Source: Panagrolaimus kolymaensis
Lineage: Eukaryota > Nematoda > Chromadorea > Rhabditida > Panagrolaimidae
Direction of reading: 5' to 3'
Length of the DNA: 64,000 nucleotides
Assembly: GCA_028622995.1 (NCBI GenBank)
Contig: JAJQJQ010000006.1
Span: 8,122,001-8,186,000, forward strand
Below, in pieces: positions 35,543 to 47,072 of this stretch; within the stretch, counting starts at the first letter, position 1; every line of letters begins with the position of its first letter. The position numbers were made by a program, and so were the translations under genes. The notes under the pieces are model-generated. The model was not told the origin of the DNA. It was given only the letters and a program-made list of their open reading frames with translations, and ran no database searches.

Positions 35543-36904
35543 TTATGATGCTTGACGGAACATGAGACATGTTATTCCATTCTTTTCTGTTTCACAATAT
35601 AATTCTGTATTAACAATATATGAAAATACTCCACTTGAACAAATTACATCAATTTTTCCACCAATTTCAGCAGCGCCAACTCGTTGAATTTGACGTTTAG
35701 CAATGGAAGTTTTTTCATGAATATTTTCATGAATGATTTTTTTCATTAATTCGGAATTACATTTTGGATCGGCAGTTGAAGTTGGGGCAGCGAGAGCTTT
35801 TTTCTTGTTGCTAGTGTATCCTCGATTGATTTCTGGATATGGCTCTTTAACATTTCCTACACCTGGATTTGCTCCAACATCTTCATATGCTGAATCTTCC
35901 TAAAAATGTTATTCAAATTTAATAAAATTGAGGGGAGAGATAATTATATGGCTTACAGATGCGGGTGCAACTTGTTGAGGTGCAGTTTGAGCGGTTTGTT
36001 GTTGATCATATCCTTGACTTTCTTGTTCGGGTTGTTGTTGGGATTGTTGTTGAGGGGCTAAAATTCTTTGATGCTTATAAATATTTAGCGATTTAGTTTA
36101 TAGTCTTTTTTACCTTGTGCAGTTTGTTCAGTACCACTTTGTTCTGCAACAGGTTGATATTGTTGTTGAGGAACTAAAACAGTGTAAAAATTATAAAACA
36201 ATTTTTTCCAAAGCTAAAAACAAACCTTGAGGTTGTTGTTGCTCTTGTTGAGGTTGTGGTTCTTGAGCGGGTGCAAAAGATTGTTGTTGTTGGAATTGTT
36301 GCTGTTGTTGAGGAGCTGGGCCTTGTTGTTGTTGTTGTGGAACAAATTGTTGTTGCTGTTGAGCTGGGCCTTGAGCATATCCGCCACCTTGTTGTGGAAC
36401 AGGTTGGGATGGAAGGAATTGTTGTGGAGATTGAATAGGCAAATTTAATGATGGTAAAGCTTGTTGAGGAGCTTTTACATAACCTTGTGGGCCAGTAGCA
36501 CCTTGAAGAACTGGACCTTGAGCAAAGCCACCTCCGATGGGGCCACCAGAGAATCCACCACCATTTCCATATGCTGGAGCAGCATAGCTACCTCCAGCTC
36601 CACCGAAACCACCGCCTCCACACGATGGAGGAGGAGGGCATGGAGGTGAAATGGGAGCAGCACACACTTGAGCTACAGGTGCAGGGCAAGCTGGTGGAGG
36701 ACTATAATGTGATATAGTAAAGTCGAAGAAACTACTAAAGAAAAGTAAATGGACTTACGCGCAACCGCATCCACCACCGCCACCTCCAGCTGGAGGGAAT
36801 AAGAAACCCTAAAAAACAGGAAATAGCTATGGCAAATTCAAAGGTAAAATAAAGCTTACTTGAACTATCGTAGCAAAAGACAAAAACACGACAAGCTTGA
36901 ACAT
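35543..36904 (-). CDS. Ground-like (hedgehog-related) secreted protein with Gln-rich region
   Basis: Exons on the minus strand: 36904-36860, 36808-36759, 36701-36226, 36173-36114, 36057-35957 and 35899-35543, about 362 aa. A signal peptide opens the protein (MFKLVVFLSFATIVQ). A Gly/Pro/Cys-rich segment and a long Gln/Pro-rich stretch (about 60-250) follow. The last 75 residues are a ground-like domain: CNSELMKKIIHENI, then GGKIDVICSSGVFSY, ending NTELYCE and ITCLMF with the expected cysteines. Ground-like proteins are nematode secreted proteins, many expressed in cuticle-forming cells, which fits an extracellular matrix role. The polyglutamine tracts are of mixed CAA/CAG codons. Moderately sure of family, not of role. 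Confidence 0.85.
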
Positions 36905-38129
36905 TTTTATTCAAAACTAAAAAAACTCGATCTATTAGTTAACCAAATAATAATACGAATGATGAAACACTTTTTCGTCAAAATAAAAAAATCTAAATCA
37001 AAGAAAAAAATTAAACTAATTATGAGTCAATGTAAATAATTTTTACTTAGGATTTATACATAGAGAAGCTGAGACATAACTCCGCCTTTAAAAAAAGTGT
37101 TTAAAAAACTTTATGATTCAAACCCGTTACGAGGCTGGACGATCGACAATATATTTTTGGATAGTGATGATACCCTCAGGGTCAAGTTTTCAATTGTTTT
37201 AAACTCTCCCGGATTTTTTTTATATTTAAACCCCTTCAGGGCATTCAAAACTTACCCTTGACGGGATGATGAAGAAGATGGTAAAGGTCAACCACAAGAT
37301 AAATCTCTTCCCGCAACAAAGCGTCGTCACATCTTTCACGATGTCGGAGGAGGCAGGCAAAGGAAAAGGCAAATGACCGGTTTTTCCGAAAAAATGGGTA
37401 ATCCTGTTTTTGGATTTGATTTTTCTTTTCTTTTACTTGACCACAGCAAATCCACAAACATATTCATTTTTCACGGCAGCGGCGTCGTCTTCCTTTTTAC
37501 TTTACATTTTTCTTGAGATTAGCTTTTTTCATCATAATTCATTATAACATTTTTTTTCTTCTTCATCGGCTATTAATTTGGATATATAAAATTTTTACTA
37601 ATAAAATAAAAAATAAACGGGATAAACGAAAAAAAATTCCTTTTTTGCGTGGAAAATGAAACAACAAGTTTGTGGATGGATGAAACATTCATGTTACTGG
37701 AACTTACTAAATTTTATTTTTTAAATCAACAAATAAAGAAAAAATAAAGAGTTAATAAACGGTTGTAATTTTTTTTTTTCCGTTATTTGTGTGTGAAGGT
37801 TACGGAAGAAAAATAAAATTATGCATCTTGTTTTTCTTGTAGGCTGCTCTATTCGCTAATATTATTATTATTACAAAATCTTTTTTTATCAAAACTTTTA
37901 TGGTAGTCGTCAATGAGCAAAACACAAATTTCTGATAGGTATTGCGGAGGCAATAATAAGAAAAATAAGCATTACCTCAAATAAGATTTTGCAAAAATTA
38001 AGATTTCAAAAATCCATTTAAAAAAACAAACAAGTCTGGCAAATAATAATAATTTTTAAAAATAACATATTTGTGAAAGCTTTTTAAAGATCTATTTTGA
38101 ACAAAGTTTAATTTAGATATAAGAGATCT
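36905..38129. other. Upstream region of the ground-like gene, with a coding-like fragment
   Basis: Mostly AT-rich. Positions 37230-37380 are less AT-rich and partly open on both strands. On the plus strand an acceptor-like CCCCTTCAG (to 37237) leads into a frame ending MSEEAGKGKGK and a stop; an overlapping frame reads GKGQPQDKSLPATKRR. No donor-side exon was found, so no gene is called. It may be a decayed exon or a regulatory block. Confidence 0.3.
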
Positions 38130-38760
38130 TTGAAACTTAAAGACCAAATAAATAAAGTGTCAAAGTTGACTAAACATTTTCAAAAGTTTTTTATAGTAAT
38201 TGTTTTTTTGCACCATTATTTGCTGACACCATTTTTGAGAACATGTTTACCACATTTTTTCAAATTCAAAACTGCCACAATCAACAAGAGTTCTTTAAAA
38301 ATGACGCTACTTTTTGCACGGTCACTTTTAATTCTTATCAATTTCCAAGACAAAAAAATGTATGTAATCGCCTTTAAAAGAGTAAACATTTAGTCAGATT
38401 TTGGTCCTCCCGAAAAAGCTGCTTAAAGGCGTGGTGTTTTCAATTGTTACTAGAAAAAATACCATAAACTTTATCAATGTATGTCGATTCCTTTGGTTCA
38501 TCAGTAGTATTTAAGCAGCTTCTTCAAGTACCCAAAATTCATCCTTCAAAATTAACTTTGATTACATTGAATTCACTCCTCAACTTTACCAAAAATGTTT
38601 GCATCTAATTCATTAAAATTCAATCAACAACAAATCCGTTGCGGTGATGAAGATCTTTATCATCGTCCTGGCTCACTCTAAATGCTTACAAATATTTCCA
38701 ATATGTTTCCTTCAAAATCATTGCAATGACTGCCATCTTTTTAAAATGTTCAAAAACTAT
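38130..38760 (+). repeat. Duplicated block carrying peptide copy 2; inverted partner at about 40080-40680
   Basis: Sequence from about 38150 to 38760 matches, in opposite orientation, about 40080 to 40660. Matching blocks include GACTAAACATTTTCA, TTTTTGAGAACATG, AATGACGCTACTTTTTGC, the CGCC promoter block, the peptide ORF and a 3' flank with TTCAAAA-CATTGCAATG. Divergence is uneven, highest upstream. The pair encloses the secreted-protein gene at 39080, so that gene sits between inverted repeats. Copy 1 at 33141 shares only the core part. Confidence 0.75.
38595..38681 (+). CDS. 28-codon peptide, copy 2
   Basis: Starts MFASNSLKFN and then carries the family block QQQIRCGDEDLYHRPGSL before TAA. 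The first ten residues differ most among copies while the last 18 are almost fixed, so the C-terminal part is under constraint. The TATA-like TATTTAAG is at 38508-38515 and the paired CGCCTTTAA/TTAAAGGCG elements at 38369 and 38423. The TAA is followed directly by ATGCTTACAAATATTTCCAA with no splice donor, supporting a true stop. Confidence 0.6.
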   Translation: MFASNSLKFNQQQIRCGDEDLYHRPGSL

Positions 38761-39079
38761 TTTTATTTTTACTTTTAATTCGTAATTTTTTAACCATTTT
38801 TCATTTTTAAAAAGATAAAAATTTCTCTTTATAAAATCTTTGTATACACGACAAAAAAACATCGAAAGTTTATGGGTAAAGTAAAAAAAAAAAATACATG
38901 AAAAAGTAAATGATTTTTGGCATATGTCACATTTTGTGTAACCGCAATCACCGAAAAAATTTACATAAGTTTTTTTGTTTTCATTGTTTCTCGTTTCAGC
39001 AATTTGACGCTTTTTCAATCATTTTCATCATTCATTTATTTTCTCTCTGTTCTCTGTGAATTTCGTCGTCAAAGAAAAA

Positions 39080-39811
39080 ATGAATGCTTTATTCTTCCTG
39101 TTTGTTGGTATATGTGCAAATTCAATAGCTGCTATTAAATCAAATGATAGTAGTTGTAAAAATGGTTCACATGATTCTAAAATTCCTTCAATTCATGCTA
39201 TGTTAGTTCGTGATCGATATATTGCTAACGAAATGACTTTTGATCCAGAATTTCCAATAGGTGAAAAAGCTATAAAATTGCCATATCCTCGTTTGATACG
39301 TATGCTTATTCAATTTAATGCTATAAATGGAAATATGAAATCAAGAATATCGTTGGTTAATAATGGTAAACCTGTCTTTGTAGTTCATATCAAAAATGTG
39401 AGTTCTTTAATAAATAAAAACAAACCAAAGCAATGGCGTTTTTAAATTTTAGGAAACTTTTTATTTGAATGCTAATAAGAAGGATTGTAAACCTGATAAA
39501 GAATTGACGCGTCCACTTCGTGAACAATTTCTAAAGCTTGATTTCTACAAGGGTTATGTTCAAGTGAGTTTTCCACGATTTGTTAGTTTTACTTTATTTT
39601 ATTGAATTTTTAGGTGTCTCAAATTATTTTTCAAACTGGTAAAGGAGGTCCAATAATAAATGAAGAAGTTTACTGCGAATCTTATATGACTGATACAGAA
39701 TACCCCATGAAAACGCCTGCTCTTCTTGTTGAAATTGAATGTGAAACAACAATCGTCAAAAAAATTCTTACAGAAAGTATGTCAATAGCAGAACTTCCTT
39801 CAAAAGGGTAA
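39080..39811 (+). CDS. Secreted protein of unknown family
   Basis: Exons 39080-39397, 39453-39563 and 39614-39811 give about 208 aa. A signal peptide is clear (MNALFFLFVGICANSIAA). The mature part has Cys residues at CKNG, CKPDK, YCESY and ECETT, enough for two disulfides. A run of beta-type segments (ISLVNNGKPVFVVHIKN, VSQIIFQTGKGGPI) suggests a small extracellular beta domain. I do not recognise the family; it is probably nematode-restricted. It lies between two inverted peptide-gene copies (38595 and 40145). An ATG at 39080 is chosen because it directly starts the signal peptide. Confidence 0.7.
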
Positions 39812-40144
39812 AAATGGTTAAAATGGTTTATATGTATTTGATGTTAATATTATTATAATAAATATGTTGTTTTAATGCGTTTTTTCACACATATGTATGT
39901 AATCGTAATTACAATAAAACACTCAATAGCACAAAGAAATGGGTAGTAAATATCTTACACTTCCAATATTTTAGCTATTTGTTATGTATCCGATGGAGTT
40001 TTATTAAAAATGTTTATTATTAGCAGAAGATAATAATCAGAAAAAATTTAAGGGAAAATAAAATTGTTTTTGAACATTTTAGCACGGAGGCATGCAGCAT
40101 TGCAATGGTTTTGAAGAAAGCATATTGGAAATATTTGTAAGCAT

Positions 40145-40231
40145 TTAGAGTGAACCAGGTCGATGATAAAGATCTTCATCACCGCAACGGATTTGTTGTT
40201 GATTTGATTCGAATAAATTAGAAGCAAACAT
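40145..40231 (-). CDS. 28-codon peptide, copy 3
   Basis: Starts MFASNLFESN, as copy 1 apart from residue 2, then the family block with Tyr changed to His (DEDLHHRPGSL), then TAA. Its 5' flank is almost identical to that of copy 1 over about 250 bp, including the TATTTAAATA box (40314-40323, minus strand). Its 3' and far-upstream flanks match copy 2 instead. It therefore looks like a mosaic, as gene conversion or nested duplication would make. Function unknown. Confidence 0.6.
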   Translation of the reverse strand: MFASNLFESNQQQIRCGDEDLYHRPGSL

Positions 40232-40958
40232 TTTTAAAGAGAAAAATAAAATTTGAGAAATTTAATCGTATTTAAGCAACTTTATTGGATGAATTTTCAA
40301 CGATTGGGAAAGCTATTTAAATACACTACTGATGAACCAAAGAAATCAACATACATAGATAAAGTCTTCAAATAGAACAATTGAAAACACCACGCCTTTA
40401 ATCAGCTTTTTTCGATCTAACTAAATATTTACTCTTTTAAAGGCGATTACATTTATTTTTTTGTCTTGGAAATTGATAAGAAATAAAAGTGACAGCGCAA
40501 AAAGTAGCGTCATTTTTAATGAACATTAGTTGGTGGTGGTGGCCGTTTTGAACTTGAAAAAATTGTGGTAAACAACATGTTCTCAAAAATGGAGTCAGCA
40601 AAATAAGGGTGCATAAAACCTCCTGAAAATGTTTAGTCTATTTTGATACTTTATTTAGCCAACCATTCATATGATTTTAGAATCACAAATATTAAAGGAT
40701 CTGGATTCAAATTAAGAAAAAAAAGAACCGATTTATGACTTTAAAATTAAAAAAAAATCAATAAAAAAGGATCTCAAATTAATCAAGCAAAAAAATCAGG
40801 CAAAGCTTTTATATTCAATTTCGAGTCGCGACATTTATACCTTCCAATTTTAATAAAGGTCATCGATTTTCTTTCTTTACGCAACTCCATTTACTCTCGA
40901 TTAAAATCAAAGTAATTTAAATATGAAAATGAGAAATTGATTTTTTTTCTTTTAAACT

Positions 40959-42724
40959 ATGCGATATCGAAAAAAGTTAAGTTTAAAAAAAGTTTTGATT
41001 TTTGTTTTTATTCTTACACTATTGTTTGTAATCCATTTTTTCTTTAAAAAGGTATAAACTTTTTGATATGGATTTTTATTACACTAAAAAAATCTTTTAT
41101 TTTTTTATAGAAAATAGCGGAAGGAAATATTATTGTTACAAGTTTAACTTATTACAATGTTTCCAAATTGTAAGTCTTTGATTTTGAATCAAATGTTTTT
41201 TTTGGATTCCATTTTATATAAATCAAAAACCTTCCATATTTAAGTTATAAACCCAATACCGCGATATTGTTATTTCGAGCCAAATATGATTTACTGAAAA
41301 AACCATTTCTTAAATGCATATCCAAAAATGATCAAGGCGATTACATTGAAAGTATCACCACTCCAAAATCTGCGTATACTGTAGTTATGCCATGTCAAAT
41401 GCATACTTTTATAGCTCCATGCAAAGTTGTATCAAATCCAACAACATTTTATTTAACCACCATTGATTCATCAAATACTCAAATGGCTGAAATTCCAATT
41501 CGATATAGAGTAAATGAAAAATTACCAATTGTAAGTTGCTTGAATGCAATATTTTTTGCTGAAAAATGGCAAATTATTGCATTAAGCATTGAATGGTACG
41601 CATATTTTGGAGTTAATCGACAAATATATTATTTTATTAGTGCTTTAAAAGAAATATATGAAATGTTAAAGGTTAGTAAGACTTTTAAGGGCACAAAAAT
41701 TGAAAATAATCATTGCAACTTTTTGATTTTTGAAACTCTTAAGAATTATAAAAAATATTATTACCAATCTAAGTCAATTCCAGATTTATGAGAACGAAAA
41801 ATTAATAAAAATCGAATATTTTACGGTACCAAATATTCCTGAAACAAATTCTCGTTTGCAATTAGACTATCACGACCAAGCTGGAGCTTTCAATGATTGT
41901 TATTTGAATTATCGAGAATCTGCAGAATTTATAATCGTTCATGATTCCGATGATTTAATTTATTTAAATGGAAATAAATTTTATCCATTTTTTATTCAAA
42001 CTTGGATTAATAAACCCGACACAGCTTTCATACATTTTATTTCAACTTTTGCTGAAGTTTATTCAAATAAAACTTTGGTTGAATTTGATATAAATTTGAC
42101 AATGAAAACATTGAATTTATTACCAGTAAATGATCTAGGAAAATCTGTTTATAATACAAGTTTAATTGAAACTGTTTGGTCACATCATTCAACATTTTTT
42201 AATCCAAAATTAAAACCAAAAATTATTCAAGATTATGAAGGAATGCAAATTCATGCCAGATATTTTTATGATTTTAATGAAACTGTTGCAAATGATATTG
42301 TAAGTTTTGTTTCAAAAAGTGGCTAAAAACCATTAAAGCACTTGACTTTGAAAACCATTAACTAACCCCTTCCATTTTTTAGTCACTAATTTCAAAGCCA
42401 CTAACAACGGACATATTTGAAATCAATAAAAAATTCCTCCAAAGAAAACATCTTCTTTTGAAACATCCAAATATTGCAAAAATTGAATCCAGCAATCGTT
42501 ATTATGAAGCCATTGATAAATGTGTTCAAAGTATTGCGGGTCATAATGCTCCAATAATTGGTTGTCGAACTCATTATGCTTGTAAAATTCCAAGATTTTA
42601 TAATCTTCATTGCATTGAATCAAGGCAGCGATTTCGCAAGCATGAATTGAGTGAAAGAGTAAATGTCTTTGTTGCACAAACTCGAGCCAAACCTGTGCTA
42701 AACTCAAATGGTTGCAGTCTTTAA
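40959..42724 (+). CDS. GT92 (DUF23) family glycosyltransferase
   Basis: Exons 40959-41051, 41111-41169, 41245-41671, 41784-42299 and 42383-42724 give about 478 aa. Exon 1 encodes a type II signal anchor: MRYRKKLSLKK followed by about 20 hydrophobic residues, the Golgi glycosyltransferase layout. The catalytic part has SCLNAIFFAEKWQIIALSIE, then AFNDCYLNYRESAEFI and HDSDD (D247-D250), matching the family's DXD metal-binding region after a CL motif. GT92 enzymes such as C. elegans GALT-1 add galactose to N-glycan core fucose; the exact acceptor here is unknown. The exon 3 acceptor is an unusual TTTAAG, so that join is less sure. The start is supported by the anchor. Convergent with the gene ending at 42940. 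Confidence 0.85.
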
Positions 42725-42939
42725 AGCTTAAACTTTATTTGTAACGTTTTTCATTGATTTGGGTCATTACTAACTTTTACCAAGCAGAAGAATTTCAGAA
42801 AAATGTTGCAACATTGTAAATTAGAATATAGTTTAAACTTTAACAAAAACATTTATTGAAACAGACAAAAAAAAATACAAAACAAACAAATCATAGCTTT
42901 TTAAACAAAAAATATAAATATTTTAAAAGATCATAAGGT

Positions 42940-44069
42940 TTAAGAAGCATCCCGGAAATAATCCTTAACAACTTTCTTCTTTTCTTTAACTTTTAACGCA
43001 GCGAGACCGTTGGTAATTTCATGAACTTCTTCATCGGAAACTTCTGCAGCAACTTCAACATTGGAAACTACAGCAGCAAAGACATCGAAGGGAGTTTCTT
43101 CAACTTTATCATCGGAAACTTCTTCCACTTCAGGCTCGAATGGATCTTCCATTGGTTCTGTAGGAATTTGATAGAAATGAGCTCGTCTTGCATTCACTTG
43201 ATCAAGAGATGGACCAATTCCATGTTTGTGGTAATGAGCAGCTTCAGCAGCAGCAATAGTTTTGATAAATGGAAATTCTTCTTTTCTGAGGATACCATCG
43301 TAATAATCAGGAATTTCATCTAACTACAAAATGTACTATGAATTAATTTTAGGAGCCGCAAAAATCATCATACCCAACACATATCTAAACCATTATGAAC
43401 AGCGAGAACGGTGAATGGAGTTTGAATTTCGCTTCCAAAAATACTATACCGTGGTCGAGCAAAACAGACCTGAAAAATAAGCAAGGATAAATGGAAAAAA
43501 TGGATTTAAAAAAACATACTTCAACCCATTCTTTGTTATAAAATTCACAGTAAAGCGGAAAGTAAATACTGTGAAGCAATGGATGAGTTGAAATAAGATG
43601 TTTTTCATCAGCAATACCATCTTGGGGAGAAGGAATTTGTACAACATCTCTAAGCTGAAAATCAAATTATATAAAGGCGATCCAATATAAAATTTAAAAA
43701 ACTAACCAATATCATATTTTTGTCTTCACTTTGGTAAATCTTCATTGGTTCTGATTCTACTTCAAATGGCTTAACACTGCAGAGTTTTGTAACAATTTTG
43801 GGATTATATGCACACGTATACCATTTACCAATTTGTGGCTTTTGTTTCTTCATATTCTAAAAATAAAAAATAAAGTAATTAATTTTAAAAAAACAACAAA
43901 CATACTTCTGTTTGCCGAATTCCAACATAAGTGCATAACCAATCCGAACGATGAGCGCAGAAAGCAATCTTCGAACATGCGTTTGTTATGAAAGAGATTA
44001 TTGCAATTCAGCTCCAAGATTCTTCTCATTTTCATTTCCTGCCTTAATTATTCTTGTTTCAGCATCCAT
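42940..44069 (-). CDS. Unrecognised protein with acidic C terminus; 5' end unresolved
   Basis: Exons on the minus strand: about 44007-43906, 43856-43707, 43654-43520, 43469-43374 and 43323-42940. The last four join in phase 0 and give about 254 aa from the ATG in exon 2. The upstream exon continues in frame and looks coding (CSKIAFCAHRSDWLCTYVG), but that frame has no ATG and is closed by TGA at 44008-44010. An ATG at 44069 opens a different frame that ends in TAA at 43998, overlapping by a few bases. A one-base insertion would join the two. This may be a sequence error, a real frameshift, or a missed exon. The body has GKWYTCAYNP and HPLLHSIYFPLYCEFY; the tail is Glu/Val-rich. Family unknown. 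Confidence 0.6.
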
Positions 44070-44424
44070 TTTACAAAAAGTTTTATTATTTTTACGGTGA
44101 AAATATTTTTTATCATTGAAAAAAGGTCATATCTTGTTTTATTTTTATAGTTTCTTTTTTAAAGAAAAGGTTTATAAATATTTTAAATTTTAAATATGTT
44201 TGCTTTCCAAAAAAAATAAAAATAAAATTACGCTCAGATGAATCATTAATTTTGAAGAAAAAAAATGTGTTTTAAAATGCATCATTCTCTTCTTTTTTTT
44301 CACATTGGAACATTGTTTGACTAATGATTTTAAGAAACGCATGACAAAAAAAAAGTTTTATTAATACATTAGCTTTCTTACAAAGAAGTTTCTGTATAAA
44401 ATGGTGAAAAACGGCAAAAACGAT

Positions 44425-44497
44425 TGCCCCGGGTGAGGCTCGAACTCACGGCCTTCAGATTATGAGACTGACGCGCTGCCTACTGCGCCACCGAGGC
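44425..44497 (-). tRNA. Elongator tRNA-Met (CAT anticodon)
   Basis: The 73-nt minus-strand sequence folds completely: acceptor stem GCCTCGG with CCGGGGC (one T-G pair), D stem GCGC/GCGC, anticodon stem TCAGT/TCTGA around CTCATAA, and T stem GTGAG/CTCAC around TTCGAGC. The anticodon CAT is at 44464-44462. The A-box and B-box promoter elements are intact. A TTTTT run starts six bases past the 3' end, a pol III terminator. No intron. The stem lacks the initiator-type features, so it is the elongator. Confidence 0.95.
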
Positions 44498-45241
44498 GGC
44501 AATATTGACCTATTTTTTAGTTTTGAAAAGTATACTGATAACTGTTCACAAATTATGTTACAATTTATTGATTTGAGTGGCTAAAACGATGTTTTTGGTT
44601 TTATCCTTATTGTTTTTCGGAGAAAAAATATAGCAAAACAATGTTTGAAAAGCTGTTATTTTATGGTGGAATAAATGGAGAGAAATGTTAAATCATGAAC
44701 GCTGCTTCGATAAAAAAAATTTAAAGCAAATTTATTTTTTGTTTTAACACAAAACTTTCAAAAATTACCAATGTCAAAAACTTTTGTTTCCATGGTCATT
44801 TATTTTTCAAAAAGTTCGATTTTTTTAAATGTTTTTCATCCATTTTTTATGACATCATCAAACAGAGAACAAAGAAAAAAATGTCTCTAAAGAAAAGTTT
44901 CAAGCAAAAAAAAAACAATAAAACTAAATATATTTATTTGTTAGTCGTTTTGTGATTGCGAGGGTGGTTGTTTTGTTAGTTAGTAGCATAGGGAAAATTA
45001 AAGTTTGTGGTATTGATTTAATTTTATTATCATCATCATTAACTAGACAATAATAATAAAAAAATATTGTTACTTTTTTGAGAGAAATTTGACACACACA
45101 CATTCGTCAAATTGTGTTTGTCGTCCGTCGTCGCCGTTGTCTTTGATTTTGATACATTTTTTGGTTTCAAAGTTTTAATTCTTTCTTCTTCTTTTTTATC
45201 AAACTTTTTGATTTTCCTAAAATTTAAAGAACCAAAGAAAA
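44498..45241. other. Intergenic between tRNA-Met and the mitochondrial carrier
   Basis: AT-rich with no ORF of note. The last 130 bases are probably promoter and 5' UTR of the carrier; the CGTCCGTCGTCGCCG stretch near 45120 is the only GC-richer part. Confidence 0.5.
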
Positions 45242-46476
45242 ATGAGTAATTCCAAACAGGATCGAATTGGACGATGGTATTTTGGTGGGTTAGCTGCATC
45301 AGGAGCTGCATGTTGGTAAATAAAATTATTTTCAAACATTTTTAAAAATTCTAATTTCAAAAATTACAGCACTCATCCATTGGATCTTTTAAAAGTTCAT
45401 CTTCAAACGCAACAAACTGGGAAAATTACTCTTCAACAAACGGTGGCAAAAATATTTAAAAGTGATGGGGTTTTTGGTTTTTATAATGGCCTCTCAGCTT
45501 CCCTCCTTCGACAATTAACTTATTCAACAACAAGATTTGGAATTTATGAAACTTTAAAAAAGCAATTTCCATCTGATCAAGTTTTACCATTTTATCAAAA
45601 AGCTGCATTAGCTGGATTTAGTGGAGCTTTTGGAGGATTTGTTGGAACACCAGGAGATTTGGTGAATGTTCGAATGCAAAATGATATCAAACTTCCACCC
45701 GATCAACGTCGAAATTATAAACATGCCATTGATGGAGTATTTAGAATTATTCGAGAAGAAGGGTTTACAAAGATTTTTAGTGGTAAGCTAATTGTAAAGT
45801 TTAACATTTCGCAATTTAATGCCGCAGAATCACGCAATAAAAATACGTATAAAAAACTTTAAAAAAAATTATTTACATAGTTTTATTTTTTTAAATTTTT
45901 TCGACGATTAAAACTAACGACTTTGAATTTACAAAAAGTTTATTAAAAAATTGCCTCCATTCTCGCTCTCGTTGCAAGTCACTCTGACAGTAAATCTCCA
46001 AGAATGGCATTGTTATAAATTAGTGTTACATTTATAGGAGCAACAATGGCCACAACTCGAGCTATTGTAATGACCATAGGTCAATTATCATTTTATGATC
46101 AAATTAAACAAACTATTATTACTTCGGGCTATGGTAAAGATAATCTTTACACTCATTTCTTTTCATCATTTTGTGCTGCATCCGTTGCAACTATGGTTTG
46201 TTTTCATTACCCTAAAATGTTGTACCAATGATAACCCTAATTTTTTTATTTTAGTTAACTCAACCATTGGATGTAATGAAAACGAGAATGATGAATTCAA
46301 ATTTTAAGAGTATTGGTGAATGCTTTGTTTATACAGCTAAATTAGGACCCATGGGCTTTTTCAAAGGGTTTATTCCTGCATGGGTTCGATTAGCTCCACA
46401 CACGGTTTTAATGTTTATCTTTTTTGAACAATTACGAATGAATTTTGGTTATTTAAAACAAAAACAAGAACATTAA
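45242..46476 (+). CDS. SLC25A10: Mitochondrial dicarboxylate carrier (SLC25A10-like)
   Basis: Exons 45242-45315, 45370-45782, 46038-46195 and 46255-46476 give about 288 aa, the usual size of the family. The three tandem carrier repeats each show the P-x-D signature: THPLDLLKVHLQTQ, GTPGDLVNVRMQND and TQPLDVMKTRMMNS. The opening RWYFGGLAASGAACC, the middle GGFVGTPGDLVNVRMQND and the block LPPDQRRNYKHAIDG point to the dicarboxylate carrier, which exchanges malate or succinate for phosphate across the inner membrane. An oxoglutarate carrier is less likely. A poly(A) signal AATAAA lies at 46496-46501. The ATG is the first in frame. Confidence 0.93.
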
Positions 46477-47072
46477 TATAAATAGATTTTTTTTAAATAA
46501 AGTTAATAAAATATTTAGTTTTTTTATTTTTGTATACGATTTTTTTAATGCTACAAACTATAATAAAATTAAGAAGCTTGTGTAGTTTTGTTTTCTCTAA
46601 GTATTATTTATAATCGTTGGGTCATCATTGATCCTTTTAGTCTCTAGGAAATACAATCAAGTAATCCCTAGACTTTGTCATTCTAAAAGTCCCCATCAAT
46701 CACCAAAAGAGTCTCATAAATAATCAATAATTTGCCTTGCAATCCCTGTTTTTAATCCTTTCATACATACTTTTCAAAGATTCCAAAATGCTTTAAAGCA
46801 TTTCAAAGTCAACAACCACTGATCGCCGCTCTATCAAATAAAATTCAATGTTTATTCACCAAAAAGCATTTTAAAAAAAGATTTTTTCAAATTTTGTATT
46901 TGCTTTTTGTCCATGAAAGCAAAAAATTGCAAATTTGCATAGAAGCACGGACGCAGATAATAAAAATTTTAGGGAAGAAAAGGGTAATGATTCTAAAATT
47001 TCTTCACAAAGTTGCATTTTTCACATTTTTGTGTTCGACGAAGTTCTTCGCAAAACTTTTTATTCATCAAAG
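46477..47072. other. Intergenic spacer with an 18-bp perfect palindrome
   Basis: Contains the carrier 3' UTR and then a more mixed-composition stretch (46600-46860). AAATGCTTTAAAGCATTT at 46786-46803 is a perfect palindrome. No gene seen. Confidence 0.5.

Noticed and set aside
42401..42707. Minus-strand frames opposite the last GT92 exon
   Set aside because: The plus-strand frame continues the glycosyltransferase with proper splicing; the opposite frames lack support.
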